From an uncultured Cyclobacteriaceae bacterium (GTDB lineage: Bacteria; Bacteroidota; Bacteroidia; Cytophagales; Cyclobacteriaceae), in contig CAKZRQ010000058.1 of assembly GCA_937146645.1 (NCBI GenBank), positions 150,275-214,274 on the forward strand: a DNA stretch of 64,000 nucleotides. The letters run 5' to 3'. Shown piece after piece: positions 18,018 to 26,042 of the stretch. The position numbers and the translations under genes were made by a program. The notes under the pieces are model-generated. The model was not told the DNA's origin, did no database searches, and saw only the letters and a list, made by a program, of their open reading frames with translations. The stretch's first letter is position 1. Every line of letters begins with the position of its first letter.

Positions 18018-19067
18018 ATGCTTACGGATAAAAAGAGAAAGTTTCTTCTGGTCTTATTAGTGACGGGTTCGGTCCTCGCCATTTCCTTCACCTTTTACTT
18101 CTATCAGGTTTTCTACAGCCCAAATACATTATTGGAAACGGAGCAATCATATGTTCTCAGAATACCGAGTAATGCCACTTATTCCCAAGTGAGCAAAGAA
18201 CTCTATGATGAGAAGGTGATTAACGATGCGGTTAGCTTTGGCTTTGTAGCAAAAGTCCTTGATTATCAAGAAGCTGTTAAATCAGGTCTTTATATCATTG
18301 AGCCTAAAATGACTAATCTGGAGTTGGTTCGAAAACTAAGGTCTGGAGATCAGGCGCCCATCAAATTGACCTTCAATAATATCCGTACGAAAGAAGATTT
18401 GGCTGAGAAAATCTCCAAAAATCTGGAAATGGATCAAAGCCAATTTTTAGAGCTTCTTCAGGATTCTGTTTATATCCGGCAATTCGATTTTGAAGAAGAA
18501 ACCATCATGGGAATGTTCATCCCAAACACCTATGAAGTTTGGTGGGATAGTACTCCCGAAGAGATTTTCGAAAGGATGAATAAGGAGTACAATCGCTTTT
18601 GGAATCGAGAAAGACAAGACAAAGCCAGGCTTTTGGGTCTCAACCCAAAAGAAGTTACAACTCTGGCATCAATCGTTCAGGCAGAAAGTCAACAGAAAGC
18701 AGATGAGAGACCTCGAATTGCGGGTTTGTATCTAAATCGCTTAGATCGTGGAATGTACCTACAGGCAGATCCGACTTTGGTTTATGCCTTGGGAGACTTT
18801 GAGATCAAAAGAGTACTGAATGTGCACAAGGAAATCGATAGCCCTTACAATACCTACAAGAACCTTGGCCTCCCTCCTGGACCAATCAATCTCCCTGATA
18901 TCAATTCTTTGGAAGCAGTCCTAAATCCTGAAGAGCATAACTATTTATACATGTGTGCAAAGGCTGATTTCTCTGGTTACCATGAGTTTGCCACGAATTT
19001 ATCTGCACACAATGCTAATGCAAGAAAGTATCAAACGGCATTGAACATGGCTAAAATCTATAGATAA
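18018..19067 (+). CDS. mltG: Endolytic murein transglycosylase MltG
   Basis: Cleaves nascent peptidoglycan strands at the inner membrane to set glycan length. The 349-aa protein has a single N-terminal membrane anchor (residues about 7-28), a LysM-like region, and the YceG domain. The catalytic region reads LASIVQAESQQKADER (Glu of the QAES segment), with GLYLNRLDRGMYLQADPT following. The ATG at 18018 (MLTDKKRKFLL) was chosen over an upstream in-frame start at 18000 that would overlap the promoter. The stop overlaps the thioesterase ATG (TAATG), so the genes form an operon. Confidence 0.92.
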   Translation: MLTDKKRKFLLVLLVTGSVLAISFTFYFYQVFYSPNTLLETEQSYVLRIPSNATYSQVSKELYDEKVINDAVSFGFVAKVLDYQEAVKSGLYIIEPKMTNLELVRKLRSGDQAPIKLTFNNIRTKEDLAEKISKNLEMDQSQFLELLQDSVYIRQFDFEEETIMGMFIPNTYEVWWDSTPEEIFERMNKEYNRFWNRERQDKARLLGLNPKEVTTLASIVQAESQQKADERPRIAGLYLNRLDRGMYLQADPTLVYALGDFEIKRVLNVHKEIDSPYNTYKNLGLPPGPINLPDINSLEAVLNPEEHNYLYMCAKADFSGYHEFATNLSAHNANARKYQTALNMAKIYR

Positions 19068-19471
19068 TGTATCAGGCAGAAACCCAGATCCGAGTTCGAT
19101 ACGCTGAGACTGACCAGATGGGTTATGTCTACTATGGCAACTATGCCATGTATTTCGAAGTGGCCAGAGTGGAAGCGATGAGGTCCGTTGGGTTTTCTTA
19201 CAAAGGCATGGAAGATGATGGGGTGATGATGCCAGTTTTGGAAAGCAACATCAAGTACCACAAACCCGGAAAGTACGATGAGCTTCTGACGATCAGAACC
19301 CGGATACCCCAAATACCAGGTGTAAGGATTCGCTTCGAATACGAAGTTTTCAATGAGGCCAATGAGCTAATCACGGAAGCATGGACCACACTCACCTTCC
19401 TTAAGAAAGACAGTCATCGACCCACAAGACCTCCAAAGAATTTGCTAGATTTACTTCAAGCGTATTTTTAG
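19067..19471 (+). CDS. Acyl-CoA thioesterase, YbgC/FadM (4HBT) family
   Basis: A 134-aa hot-dog fold thioesterase. The motif RYAETDQMGYVYYGNYAMYFE contains the catalytic aspartate pattern (TDQMG.V.YGNY) of the 4-hydroxybenzoyl-CoA thioesterase family; the end of the fold reads AWTTLTFLKKDSHRPTRPP. It overlaps the end of mltG by one base. It may act in membrane-lipid turnover, but the acyl substrate is not predictable. Confidence 0.9.
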   Translation: MYQAETQIRVRYAETDQMGYVYYGNYAMYFEVARVEAMRSVGFSYKGMEDDGVMMPVLESNIKYHKPGKYDELLTIRTRIPQIPGVRIRFEYEVFNEANELITEAWTTLTFLKKDSHRPTRPPKNLLDLLQAYF

Positions 19472-19477
19472 GCGACA

Positions 19478-20446
19478 GTGCTCAAAGAGAAGATTCAGGA
19501 AATTAAGGACCAATTGCTTCATCAGGCAAAAAAGCTCAAAAGGATTCGGTTTGGGCACCCTGAAAACAACCTCTACAATCTTAGCGAGACATTTATTCTT
19601 CAGCTTCGAAAAGACGATATTAATGAACGAGCCGGCTCCATGGCTTTTAGCTTTACCATCGCACTTTTCCCACTGATTCTTTTTCTTCTCAATCTAGTGC
19701 CTTATTTACAGGATTTCTTCCCTCTAGTCACTACCGAGAATATCTTATCATTCTTTAGTGAAGTTTTGCCAGGAGGGCTTTATGAACAGACCGAAGGCAC
19801 TATTATGGATATTGTCTCTACACCTAGACAGAGTCTGCTCTCATTCGGTTTTTTCTTTGCACTGATCGCATCCACACAAGGTGTGGTATCCATGATGGAC
19901 TCTTTTAACTCAGTTTATAAAACCAAAGAAAGCAGGGGATTCTTCAAAACGAGAGCAATTGCGATCATGATTGTATTCATGCTTGCATTCACCGTATTAC
20001 TGGCTAGCACAGTAATGATTTTCGGCAATATTTTCTTATCCAGAATTGATGAGCTACATATTCTTAATTCAGGATTTATGCTCTTTCTCTTTAATGCATT
20101 CAAATTCCTGATTTTGCTATTGGTGTTTTATATCACCAGCGCCTTTATTTTTCGCTTCGCCCCAGCGGTTCATGATAAGTGGAAATTTGGTTCCATAGGA
20201 GCTAAGATGGCTGGTTTACTAATTACCCTTGGGTTTTACACTTTCACTTTTTATTTGAATAATTTTGCGAGCTACAACAAGCTTTATGGATCCATTGGAA
20301 CCTTTATTGGCTTGATGCTATGGCTCTATATTACCTCGCTGATTGTGATTATTTGCTTCGAAATGAATGTGAGTTTGGACCTAATTAAGGAAGAAATTAG
20401 GGTCAGTGAAGAGGAAGAAAAAGAGCTTCCTGAATATTCGGATTAA
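19478..20446 (+). CDS. YihY/BrkB family inner-membrane protein
   Basis: A 322-aa protein of the YihY/virulence factor BrkB family (once misnamed RNase BN). It has a cytoplasmic N-terminus, about six membrane segments between residues 55 and 300, and the conserved early motif RAGSMAFSFTIALFPLILF. The final loop reads YNKLYGSIGTFIGLMLWLYI and the tail is acidic. The start is GTG at 19478, 6 nt after the thioesterase stop; no upstream ATG is in frame. The function of the family is unresolved. Confidence 0.88.
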   Translation: MLKEKIQEIKDQLLHQAKKLKRIRFGHPENNLYNLSETFILQLRKDDINERAGSMAFSFTIALFPLILFLLNLVPYLQDFFPLVTTENILSFFSEVLPGGLYEQTEGTIMDIVSTPRQSLLSFGFFFALIASTQGVVSMMDSFNSVYKTKESRGFFKTRAIAIMIVFMLAFTVLLASTVMIFGNIFLSRIDELHILNSGFMLFLFNAFKFLILLLVFYITSAFIFRFAPAVHDKWKFGSIGAKMAGLLITLGFYTFTFYLNNFASYNKLYGSIGTFIGLMLWLYITSLIVIICFEMNVSLDLIKEEIRVSEEEEKELPEYSD

Positions 20447-20494
20447 AAATTCTATTTCATTTTCAGGGACTTAGGAATTAATGCCATTAAAAGC

Positions 20495-20525
20495 TTTGCA
20501 AAAGTAGAGATTACACTTACTTTTG
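20495..20525 (+). promoter_or_regulatory. Promoter of tRNA-Ser
   Basis: TTTG (20495-20498), a 19-nt spacer and TACTTTTG (20518-20525) match the Bacteroidetes housekeeping consensus exactly. Transcription would start near 20531, about 17 nt before the mature tRNA. Confidence 0.8.
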
Positions 20526-20547
20526 CACTCCAATCGAATTTGATCAC

Positions 20548-20632
20548 AGAGGCGTGGCAGAGTGGTCGAATGCGGCGGTCTTGAAAACCGTTGTACCGCG
20601 AGGTACCGGGGGTTCGAATCCCTCCGCCTCTG
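20548..20632 (+). tRNA. tRNA-Ser (anticodon UGA)
   Basis: An 85-nt class II tRNA. The acceptor stem AGAGGCG (20548-20554) pairs with CGCCTCT (20625-20631), followed by discriminator G. The D arm reads GTGGTCGAATGCGGC and the anticodon loop CTTGAAA has TGA at 20582-20584. A long variable arm (TACCGCGAGGTA) follows, and the T arm contains GGTTCGAATCC. The 3' CCA is not encoded. The tRNA decodes UCA and related serine codons. It has its own promoter and terminator. Confidence 0.97.
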
Positions 20633-20640
20633 CAAGCAAA

Positions 20641-20675
20641 AGTCCTGACAGTTTAGTCAGGACTTTTTTGTTTTT
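20641..20675 (+). terminator. Rho-independent terminator of tRNA-Ser
   Basis: AGTCCTGAC and GTCAGGACT form a 9-bp stem with a six-base AGTTTA loop, followed by TTTTTGTTTTTG. It lies 9 nt after the tRNA. Confidence 0.9.
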
Positions 20676-20706
20676 GTGCGAACCAAACTCCGTTTGAGTG
20701 AGCATT

Positions 20707-21003
20707 AAAAACCAAAAAGGCATGAGCGTAGCGAATGGGCTTTTGCTTGCACCAGATACCTTTAAAGGGATCGACGAAGTCAATCCCAATTCAACTCCAA
20801 TCTCAGCTACCACAAAAAACCAAATAAGTATGAGCGAAGCGAATGGGCTTTTGCCTGCACCAGATACCCTAAAAGGGATCGACGAGGTCAATCCCAATTC
20901 AACTCCACTCTCTGCTACCTCAATAAACAAAAAGGCATGAGCAAAGCGAATGGGCTTATGTTTGCGCCAGACACCCTAAAACGGGATCGACGAAGTCAAT
21001 TCC
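20707..21003 (+). repeat. Three degenerate tandem repeats of about 108 bp after tRNA-Ser
   Basis: Units begin near 20707, 20815 and 20922; the third is incomplete. Each contains the shared core ATGAGC...AGCGAATGGGCTT, then CCAGA(T/C)ACC, an AGGGATCGACGA block and, in the first two, CAATCCCAATTCAACTCC. A partial, more degenerate unit can be discerned at about 20680-20706. The period is 36 codons, so short open frames cross the units on both strands, but none has a convincing gene structure. The stretch 20676-21226 otherwise holds no gene. Confidence 0.8.
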
Positions 21004-21132
21004 TCAGAAGTATAGTACAGAGGTGACGATGATATCCACATTACTTACCCTTAAATCAAGTAGTCAAAAGGACAGTTTTCATAAGTTCGGTCCATTCAAA
21101 CCTAGAATGAGCAAAAAAAGACCTATTCTATC

Positions 21133-21184
21133 GTAATCAATTGATTACTAACTTTTTAATTTGTTTTTGCCAGAGAATATTCTC
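21133..21184. promoter_or_regulatory. Two perfect palindromes upstream of the paralog pair
   Basis: GTAATCAATTGATTAC (21133-21148) is a perfect 16-bp palindrome, and GAGAATATTCTC (21173-21184) is a perfect 12-bp palindrome 24 bp further on. Both lie in the 220-bp gap before the gene at 21227. They are candidate operator sites for a dimeric regulator; neither is followed by a T-run that would make it a terminator. Confidence 0.4.
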
Positions 21185-21226
21185 ATTTTCTTTAATCAAA
21201 ATCTTTTTTCATTAATCCCAACTTCT

Positions 21227-22348
21227 ATGAAAAAGTTAACTCTAATTCTAGTTTGTCTTTTTAGTTATCAGGCCTACTCTCAGGTGTCTTTTGTAGAACA
21301 CAGTAAAAATCTCCGTGTCGAGCAAATTGAATTTGAAAAAATCAATGAGAAGGCGAAAGAATCACTTTTCCCAATACCCAGAAAAAACAGATCAAAACTT
21401 AAAGAGGGGGTCATCCCGGTAACTGCGGTTACCTCCGAAGATTTCTCTTTGGACAGTAGAATTAGTGCTTCTCTAAGCGTGGGATACCTCCTGGGGGACT
21501 TTGGAAGGACCAATAATCCTAATATTTCTATTCGTGGGGTTTATGATCTAGACCCAAGATATAAATCCGAATCAGCTTCAGATTTTGCCGAAGGTAAAAT
21601 TGAACCACTTCAGCCATTTGCTTTACTAGAAGATGTTGGGGTGGAAGAAATGTATAGCCAGCTGGATAAAGCTAGAATAGTGATGGATGGACAATATGTG
21701 ATGCCCTTCCAGGTGGGAGAATACTTTGCTGAATTTGCTGAGGAAGGAGAGGATTCCAAACTTGATTATAAGGAAGGAATGCCAAATGATTTTTGGAAAA
21801 TCAATGAATACGATGCCACTCCTGAAGTTGAAAAGAATCTATTCATTTTAAACTTAAGAGCACAGGCATTGATCAATCAAGGTGCCACGGAGTTCGAGGA
21901 TTATTTCGATGAAAATTCAGACGAGGAAATTGATTGGAACGATTATTCAATTGGTTACAGAGTTCAAACATGGAATTATCACCTATCGGCTAAATACGAT
22001 CACTTCTTCGGTAAGACTGAGGACTTTGGCGATGGTAATGAAATAAAATACGATGGGTTTGGAATTTTTAGTGCCAATGGTGGAGTGAATTGGAATCCAT
22101 GTACAAGCGGTCGAGTAGAATTGGACGCTGGCCCGTCGTTAAGATTTGGTGGAAGCACTGATCTTGGTTTTAATATTCGGTTAGGCGGAGTATATGACTT
22201 AACTCCACCAGCCAAACGCCTGGCTCAAAACATCTACACAGGGGAACCTAAGACAAACTACTCTATCACAGCTGGTGCCACCTATTTCAGAATAAGTGGT
22301 GGTAGCAAACTTGTATTAGGAGCTGGAATTCAGGCTAATTTTAGATAA
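21227..22348 (+). CDS. Secreted protein of unknown function, tandem paralog A
   Basis: A 373-aa protein with a signal peptide (MKKLTLILVCLFSYQAYSQ). The N-terminal region QVSFVEHSKNLRVEQIEFEKIN is shared with the next gene; the middle is long and acidic (many Glu/Asp, residues about 100-270). The C-terminal 130 residues read like alternating beta strands with GGVNWNPCTSGR, LGFNIRLGGVYDLTPP and NIYTGEPKTNYS, ending in strand GAGIQANFR. This suggests a barrel- or sandwich-type surface domain. I chose the ATG at 21227, where the signal peptide starts. No known family is recognised. Confidence 0.75.
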   Translation: MKKLTLILVCLFSYQAYSQVSFVEHSKNLRVEQIEFEKINEKAKESLFPIPRKNRSKLKEGVIPVTAVTSEDFSLDSRISASLSVGYLLGDFGRTNNPNISIRGVYDLDPRYKSESASDFAEGKIEPLQPFALLEDVGVEEMYSQLDKARIVMDGQYVMPFQVGEYFAEFAEEGEDSKLDYKEGMPNDFWKINEYDATPEVEKNLFILNLRAQALINQGATEFEDYFDENSDEEIDWNDYSIGYRVQTWNYHLSAKYDHFFGKTEDFGDGNEIKYDGFGIFSANGGVNWNPCTSGRVELDAGPSLRFGGSTDLGFNIRLGGVYDLTPPAKRLAQNIYTGEPKTNYSITAGATYFRISGGSKLVLGAGIQANFR

Positions 22349-22390
22349 AAGAATCACCAAATCCCTTTACCATTTTTAAAACCATAATTC

Positions 22391-23506
22391 ATGAAAAACT
22401 CAATTTTAGTCATTCTAGTAATGCTAAGTTTTCAGGCCTTCTCTCAGCAATCATTCGTTGAAAAGAGTCATTTACTTAAAATAGAAAGAGAAGAATTCGC
22501 GAAAATAAATTCGGAGGCTAGAAAAAAGATCCTTCAATCCGAACGTTTCCGAAATAATACATTACGGGATATAGCTATACCCGTCACTTCTATCGCCTCT
22601 GAGAAAATTGCGCGAATGGGAAACAGAAATCTCACCATTGGTCCAGGTGTCGTCATGGGTAACACTAGTGAAACACATGGGGCCTCCGTTCAAGTCCGCG
22701 TTGTAAATAGATTTCAACCACGCCATGATTTGAAAAAACTTCTTGACATGGATGTAGATGAATACAATGAGGACAATCCTGATTTCAAAGGAATAGACCC
22801 CGAGGCTTTTAGGGATATCCTTGACCAAATACGAAATGATGCCATTCTAGATAATGGATTAAATATTTTTCCTGAAGATATCGCTGTAGCCCTTGATGAA
22901 TTACCAGAAGATGATTCTGATATAATTCCAAATTTTGATGCCTCATCCGGGCTCGAAGACTTTGATTATGCTTCCGATGTAGGTTATGCGGATACTGAGA
23001 TAACCCGGTTTGTATTATTAAATGATTATGATGTAGATGACTATGACCTCGAGGAGGATCTTTCCGCTTCAACAGACTTTTATTGGGGAGATCTTGGTGT
23101 TTCTTATGAAACTCAAAAATTCAATTATCATGCTTCTTTTCAATACAATTTTTTCTTTGGTAAATCGGCTAACTTCGATGGCTCAAATTTCACCTATGAT
23201 AATTTCAGCATCCTAGCACTCAATGGTGGTATAGATTATAACCCTTGTACTCGTGGAGGTTTAGATCTGGAGGTAGGACCTGCCATTGAGCTAGGAGGAG
23301 GCGGATCTAGCTTTGGCTTTAACGCCAGAATTGGAGGCTATTATGATCTAACAACCCCAGAAAAAAGGATAGCCAGAAATATCTATACGGGTGAACCAAA
23401 GCTAAATTATTCCTTAAACGCGGGTCTGAACTATTATAACTTTGGTAATGGCTTCGATACCTTAGTGCTCGGAGTAGGTCTCCAGCTAAACTTTGATAAG
23501 TTCTAA
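22391..23506 (+). CDS. Secreted protein of unknown function, tandem paralog B
   Basis: A 371-aa paralog of the preceding gene, 42 bp downstream. It has a signal peptide (MKNSILVILVMLSFQAFSQ), then QSFVEKSHLLKIEREEFAKIN as in paralog A. An even more acidic middle follows (DVDEYNEDNPDF, DDYDLEEDLS), then the same C-terminal signature: NGGIDYNPCTRGG, FGFNARIGGYYDLTTP, NIYTGEPKLNYS and final LNFDKF. The middle regions are hardly alignable while both ends match, suggesting fast change of an exposed acidic region. Its stop is only 3 bp from the convergent DUF1593 gene. Confidence 0.75.
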   Translation: MKNSILVILVMLSFQAFSQQSFVEKSHLLKIEREEFAKINSEARKKILQSERFRNNTLRDIAIPVTSIASEKIARMGNRNLTIGPGVVMGNTSETHGASVQVRVVNRFQPRHDLKKLLDMDVDEYNEDNPDFKGIDPEAFRDILDQIRNDAILDNGLNIFPEDIAVALDELPEDDSDIIPNFDASSGLEDFDYASDVGYADTEITRFVLLNDYDVDDYDLEEDLSASTDFYWGDLGVSYETQKFNYHASFQYNFFFGKSANFDGSNFTYDNFSILALNGGIDYNPCTRGGLDLEVGPAIELGGGGSSFGFNARIGGYYDLTTPEKRIARNIYTGEPKLNYSLNAGLNYYNFGNGFDTLVLGVGLQLNFDKF

Positions 23507-23509
23507 TAA

Positions 23510-24526
23510 CTACTTCGAATAAATACTATCAAGCTTTGTCAGCAAGGCATCATACATTTCAGCCCTTCTTTCCAGAAGGGTTGATTTGTTAAAGGCATAC
23601 ATCTCCTGAAGGTTTTCCCATGAGTTACAGGGATCCTCATAATTCCAGGCTATGCTGCCGTTATCATCTGTGTAATAGTTAGGTCGAATATCTGGAAAAG
23701 GCTTTTTGAATTTACCAGCCCAAGAGCTTAAATCAGGCCGATTGATATCATGATTCGGATCCAGTAGGTAGAGAACTGAGGGGGTGTCCCCGACCCTGAA
23801 ATATTGCGCCCATTCATGTCTGGATGTAACCTCCTTGATGTTTTTTCCCATGGCTCCATAATCCTGAAGCTTCTCAAACATCTCAGTGGGACCCGGTTCC
23901 ACAAACATGCCATTATACGTCCAATTGCTCTCAAGCCACCACATCTCTTTAAATCTTGGATCATTGAAAATTTCATTTCTGCCTTCTCCATTCCAATTAA
24001 CCACATCACAATCTTCACCGGGAACCTCATCCTTCGGCCCATATTTCCTGCCCGTCCCTATCGTAAGAATTCTTATCCTATTCGAGATTTCAGGATACTT
24101 GAATAGAGCCTTTTGTATTGTCTTCATTCTTCCCCAAACCAATACATACAAAGGGTCATCTTCCTCAGCTGATAAATCCTTTAACCTTTCAATGGCTTGT
24201 TCCTCACTTCGAACGATTTTAGACTCAATGGACTTCGTTGAAGGATAATCCAATTCATCCCATGAGTTCAAAGCATAATCCTTTGAGTACGCCTCTAAAC
24301 CGAAAAGACACGCTTCGTAACCTTGTCCATTCCAGTAATCTGGAATTACCGCCTCAATCTCCAATTCATCAGAATACCACAATAAGTGAATCCAAGACTG
24401 CCTATCATCAGGATCTCCTCCTACCAGATTAATATCTGTCAAAATCACCACCCTGGGTTTATACTCTGAATTAAGGTCCAATTGCCCTAACCAAATCGTC
24501 AGAAAGAATATCAAAAATGCGAACAT
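23510..24526 (-). CDS. Exported DUF1593 / nucleoside-hydrolase-like protein
   Basis: A 338-aa protein with a hydrophobic N-terminus (MFAFLIFFLTIWLGQL). The motif VVILTDINLVGGDPDDRQS matches the DxDxxxDD-like calcium-binding site of inosine-uridine nucleoside hydrolases as found in DUF1593 proteins, which often sit beside carbohydrate-binding domains. Other family segments are YVLVWGRMKTIQKAL and HEWAQYFRVGDTPSVLYLLDP. It lacks the C-terminal sugar-binding domain of the longer members. Whether it acts on nucleosides or glycans is unknown. Confidence 0.83.
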   Translation of the reverse strand: MFAFLIFFLTIWLGQLDLNSEYKPRVVILTDINLVGGDPDDRQSWIHLLWYSDELEIEAVIPDYWNGQGYEACLFGLEAYSKDYALNSWDELDYPSTKSIESKIVRSEEQAIERLKDLSAEEDDPLYVLVWGRMKTIQKALFKYPEISNRIRILTIGTGRKYGPKDEVPGEDCDVVNWNGEGRNEIFNDPRFKEMWWLESNWTYNGMFVEPGPTEMFEKLQDYGAMGKNIKEVTSRHEWAQYFRVGDTPSVLYLLDPNHDINRPDLSSWAGKFKKPFPDIRPNYYTDDNGSIAWNYEDPCNSWENLQEMYAFNKSTLLERRAEMYDALLTKLDSIYSK

Positions 24527-24671
24527 GTCACTAAGATAAGCTGTGTCAGCTCATTAAGTCAGCACTGGATGATTTAAATAGCGGTAAGAAAACTACATTT
24601 TAGTACCCCAAAAGGATCTCTATTCATTTGAGCTACAAATTTTCATTATCTTCATACCCTAGCTCAGTAAA

Positions 24672-26036
24672 ATGAAAAGACACACCATACTTTTCCTTTT
24701 AATCGTTGGTCCTCTAATAGCTTTTGCTCAGAACGATTCGAAACAGTCTCCACAGAAAAAGTTCATGCAAACCTGGAGTGATCCAAAAGTATTGCCCGAT
24801 CGGATCACATTAAATGTGACCGAAAATATGGCAAGGGAGGCAAGTGTTACTTGGAGAACCAGCACCGAGGTCAAGGAAGGCTTTCTAGAAATTGCAGAGG
24901 CGCAGTCTGATCCCATGTTCATTCAGCGCTCAGTCCGAGTAGAAGCAAGGACCCAAACACTAGATGCCAGAGATGTTAAAGCTGCGGGAACAAGGGCTAA
25001 TTATCACTCGGCAACCATCAATAAGCTAAAACCCAATACTACTTATGCCTATCGGGTGGGTGATGGAACGCTGTGGAGTGAGTGGTTTCAATTTAAAACG
25101 GCTAGTGAAAATGATCCTGACCCTTTCTCCTTCTTGTATGTTGGTGATGCCCAGAACTATATTTTAGAGCTTTGGTCACGACTTATTCGGGAGAGTTTTC
25201 GGAAAGCTCCTGATGCAAGATTCTTTATCCATGCAGGTGACCTGGTGAATCACGCCCATAGGGAACAAGAATGGCATGAATGGTTTACGGCTGGTGGTTT
25301 TATCCATAGCATGATTCCTGCGATGCCCACACCCGGAAATCATGAGTACAGACCAAGGCAGGATGGTAATGAAGAAGACCCTTCTATCCTATCTATTCAA
25401 TGGCGTGCTCAATTTAATCTTCCTCCAAATGGCCCTAGTGGGTTAAAAGAGACAGCCTATTTCTTCGATTATCAGAATACCAGATTTGTCTCATTGAATA
25501 GCAATCGGAGCTTTGGAGCTCAAGCCCGATGGCTAGATAAGGTATTAAAAGATCATGGGAAAGAGTGGGTAGTCATTACGTACCACCACCCAATGTACTC
25601 AGCAGCTTCTGAGCGAGATAATGATCAGCTTCGCAAAGCCTGGAAACCTATATTTGATAAATATAACGTGGATCTCGTGTTGCAAGGCCATGATCATAGC
25701 TATGCCAGAGGTCATACAGAACCAGTCAATGTACCAAATGGAGTGAATGTGATGGACCGAGCAGGCACCATGTATGTCGTTTCAATAAGTGGTGGCAAAA
25801 TGTATGAAACTGGTGGTGACTGGGCAGAATTTGGAGCCATTAAAGATCGTACCGCTGAACGAACTCAACTTTTTCAAGTAATCACCATCGAAGACAAAAA
25901 GTTAGTTTATGAGTCCTATACCCCACTAGGTGAGCTTTACGATGCCTTTGAACTTCATAAATCGGAAGATGGACCAAACAAGTTGATAGAAAGGAAATCG
26001 GAAGCTATTCCTGAAAGAGTATTCTCAAATAACTAA
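24672..26036 (+). CDS. Purple acid phosphatase-like metallophosphoesterase
   Basis: A 454-aa exported enzyme (signal MKRHTILFLLIVGPLIAFAQ). Residues about 35-160 form a fibronectin-III-like N-terminal domain (ASVTWRTSTEVKEGFLEI, LKPNTTYAYRVGDG). The dinuclear-metal catalytic domain follows with GDAQN, GDLVNH, GNHE, the HH of YHHPMYSA and GHDHSYARGH. It should hydrolyse phosphate monoesters in the periplasm. It is the first of three same-strand genes to 27213. Confidence 0.9.
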   Translation: MKRHTILFLLIVGPLIAFAQNDSKQSPQKKFMQTWSDPKVLPDRITLNVTENMAREASVTWRTSTEVKEGFLEIAEAQSDPMFIQRSVRVEARTQTLDARDVKAAGTRANYHSATINKLKPNTTYAYRVGDGTLWSEWFQFKTASENDPDPFSFLYVGDAQNYILELWSRLIRESFRKAPDARFFIHAGDLVNHAHREQEWHEWFTAGGFIHSMIPAMPTPGNHEYRPRQDGNEEDPSILSIQWRAQFNLPPNGPSGLKETAYFFDYQNTRFVSLNSNRSFGAQARWLDKVLKDHGKEWVVITYHHPMYSAASERDNDQLRKAWKPIFDKYNVDLVLQGHDHSYARGHTEPVNVPNGVNVMDRAGTMYVVSISGGKMYETGGDWAEFGAIKDRTAERTQLFQVITIEDKKLVYESYTPLGELYDAFELHKSEDGPNKLIERKSEAIPERVFSNN

Positions 26037-26042
26037 TTCAGA

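Noticed and set aside
20544..20930. A 128-codon open frame on the minus strand through tRNA-Ser and the 108-bp repeats, with a peptide ending GFEPPVPRGTTVFKTAAF
   Set aside because: It is the antisense translation of the tRNA and of the repeat units; the peptide type is a known artefact of annotating through tRNA-Ser. No start signal or homologous gene order supports it.
20698..20940. An 80-codon open frame on the plus strand through the repeats, with a duplicated 36-residue peptide
   Set aside because: The duplication simply mirrors the 108-bp DNA repeat; there is no ribosome-binding context, no signal and no recognised family, and it starts shortly after a terminator.
20707..21003. Possible CRISPR array in the 108-bp repeats
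   Set aside because: Units are far too long, contiguous without spacers, and diverged; no cas genes are present in the window.
22809..23072. Histidine-rich 87-codon minus-strand open frame inside paralog B
   Set aside because: The His richness is the complement of Asp/Glu-rich codons in paralog B; it is a shadow of the acidic region.
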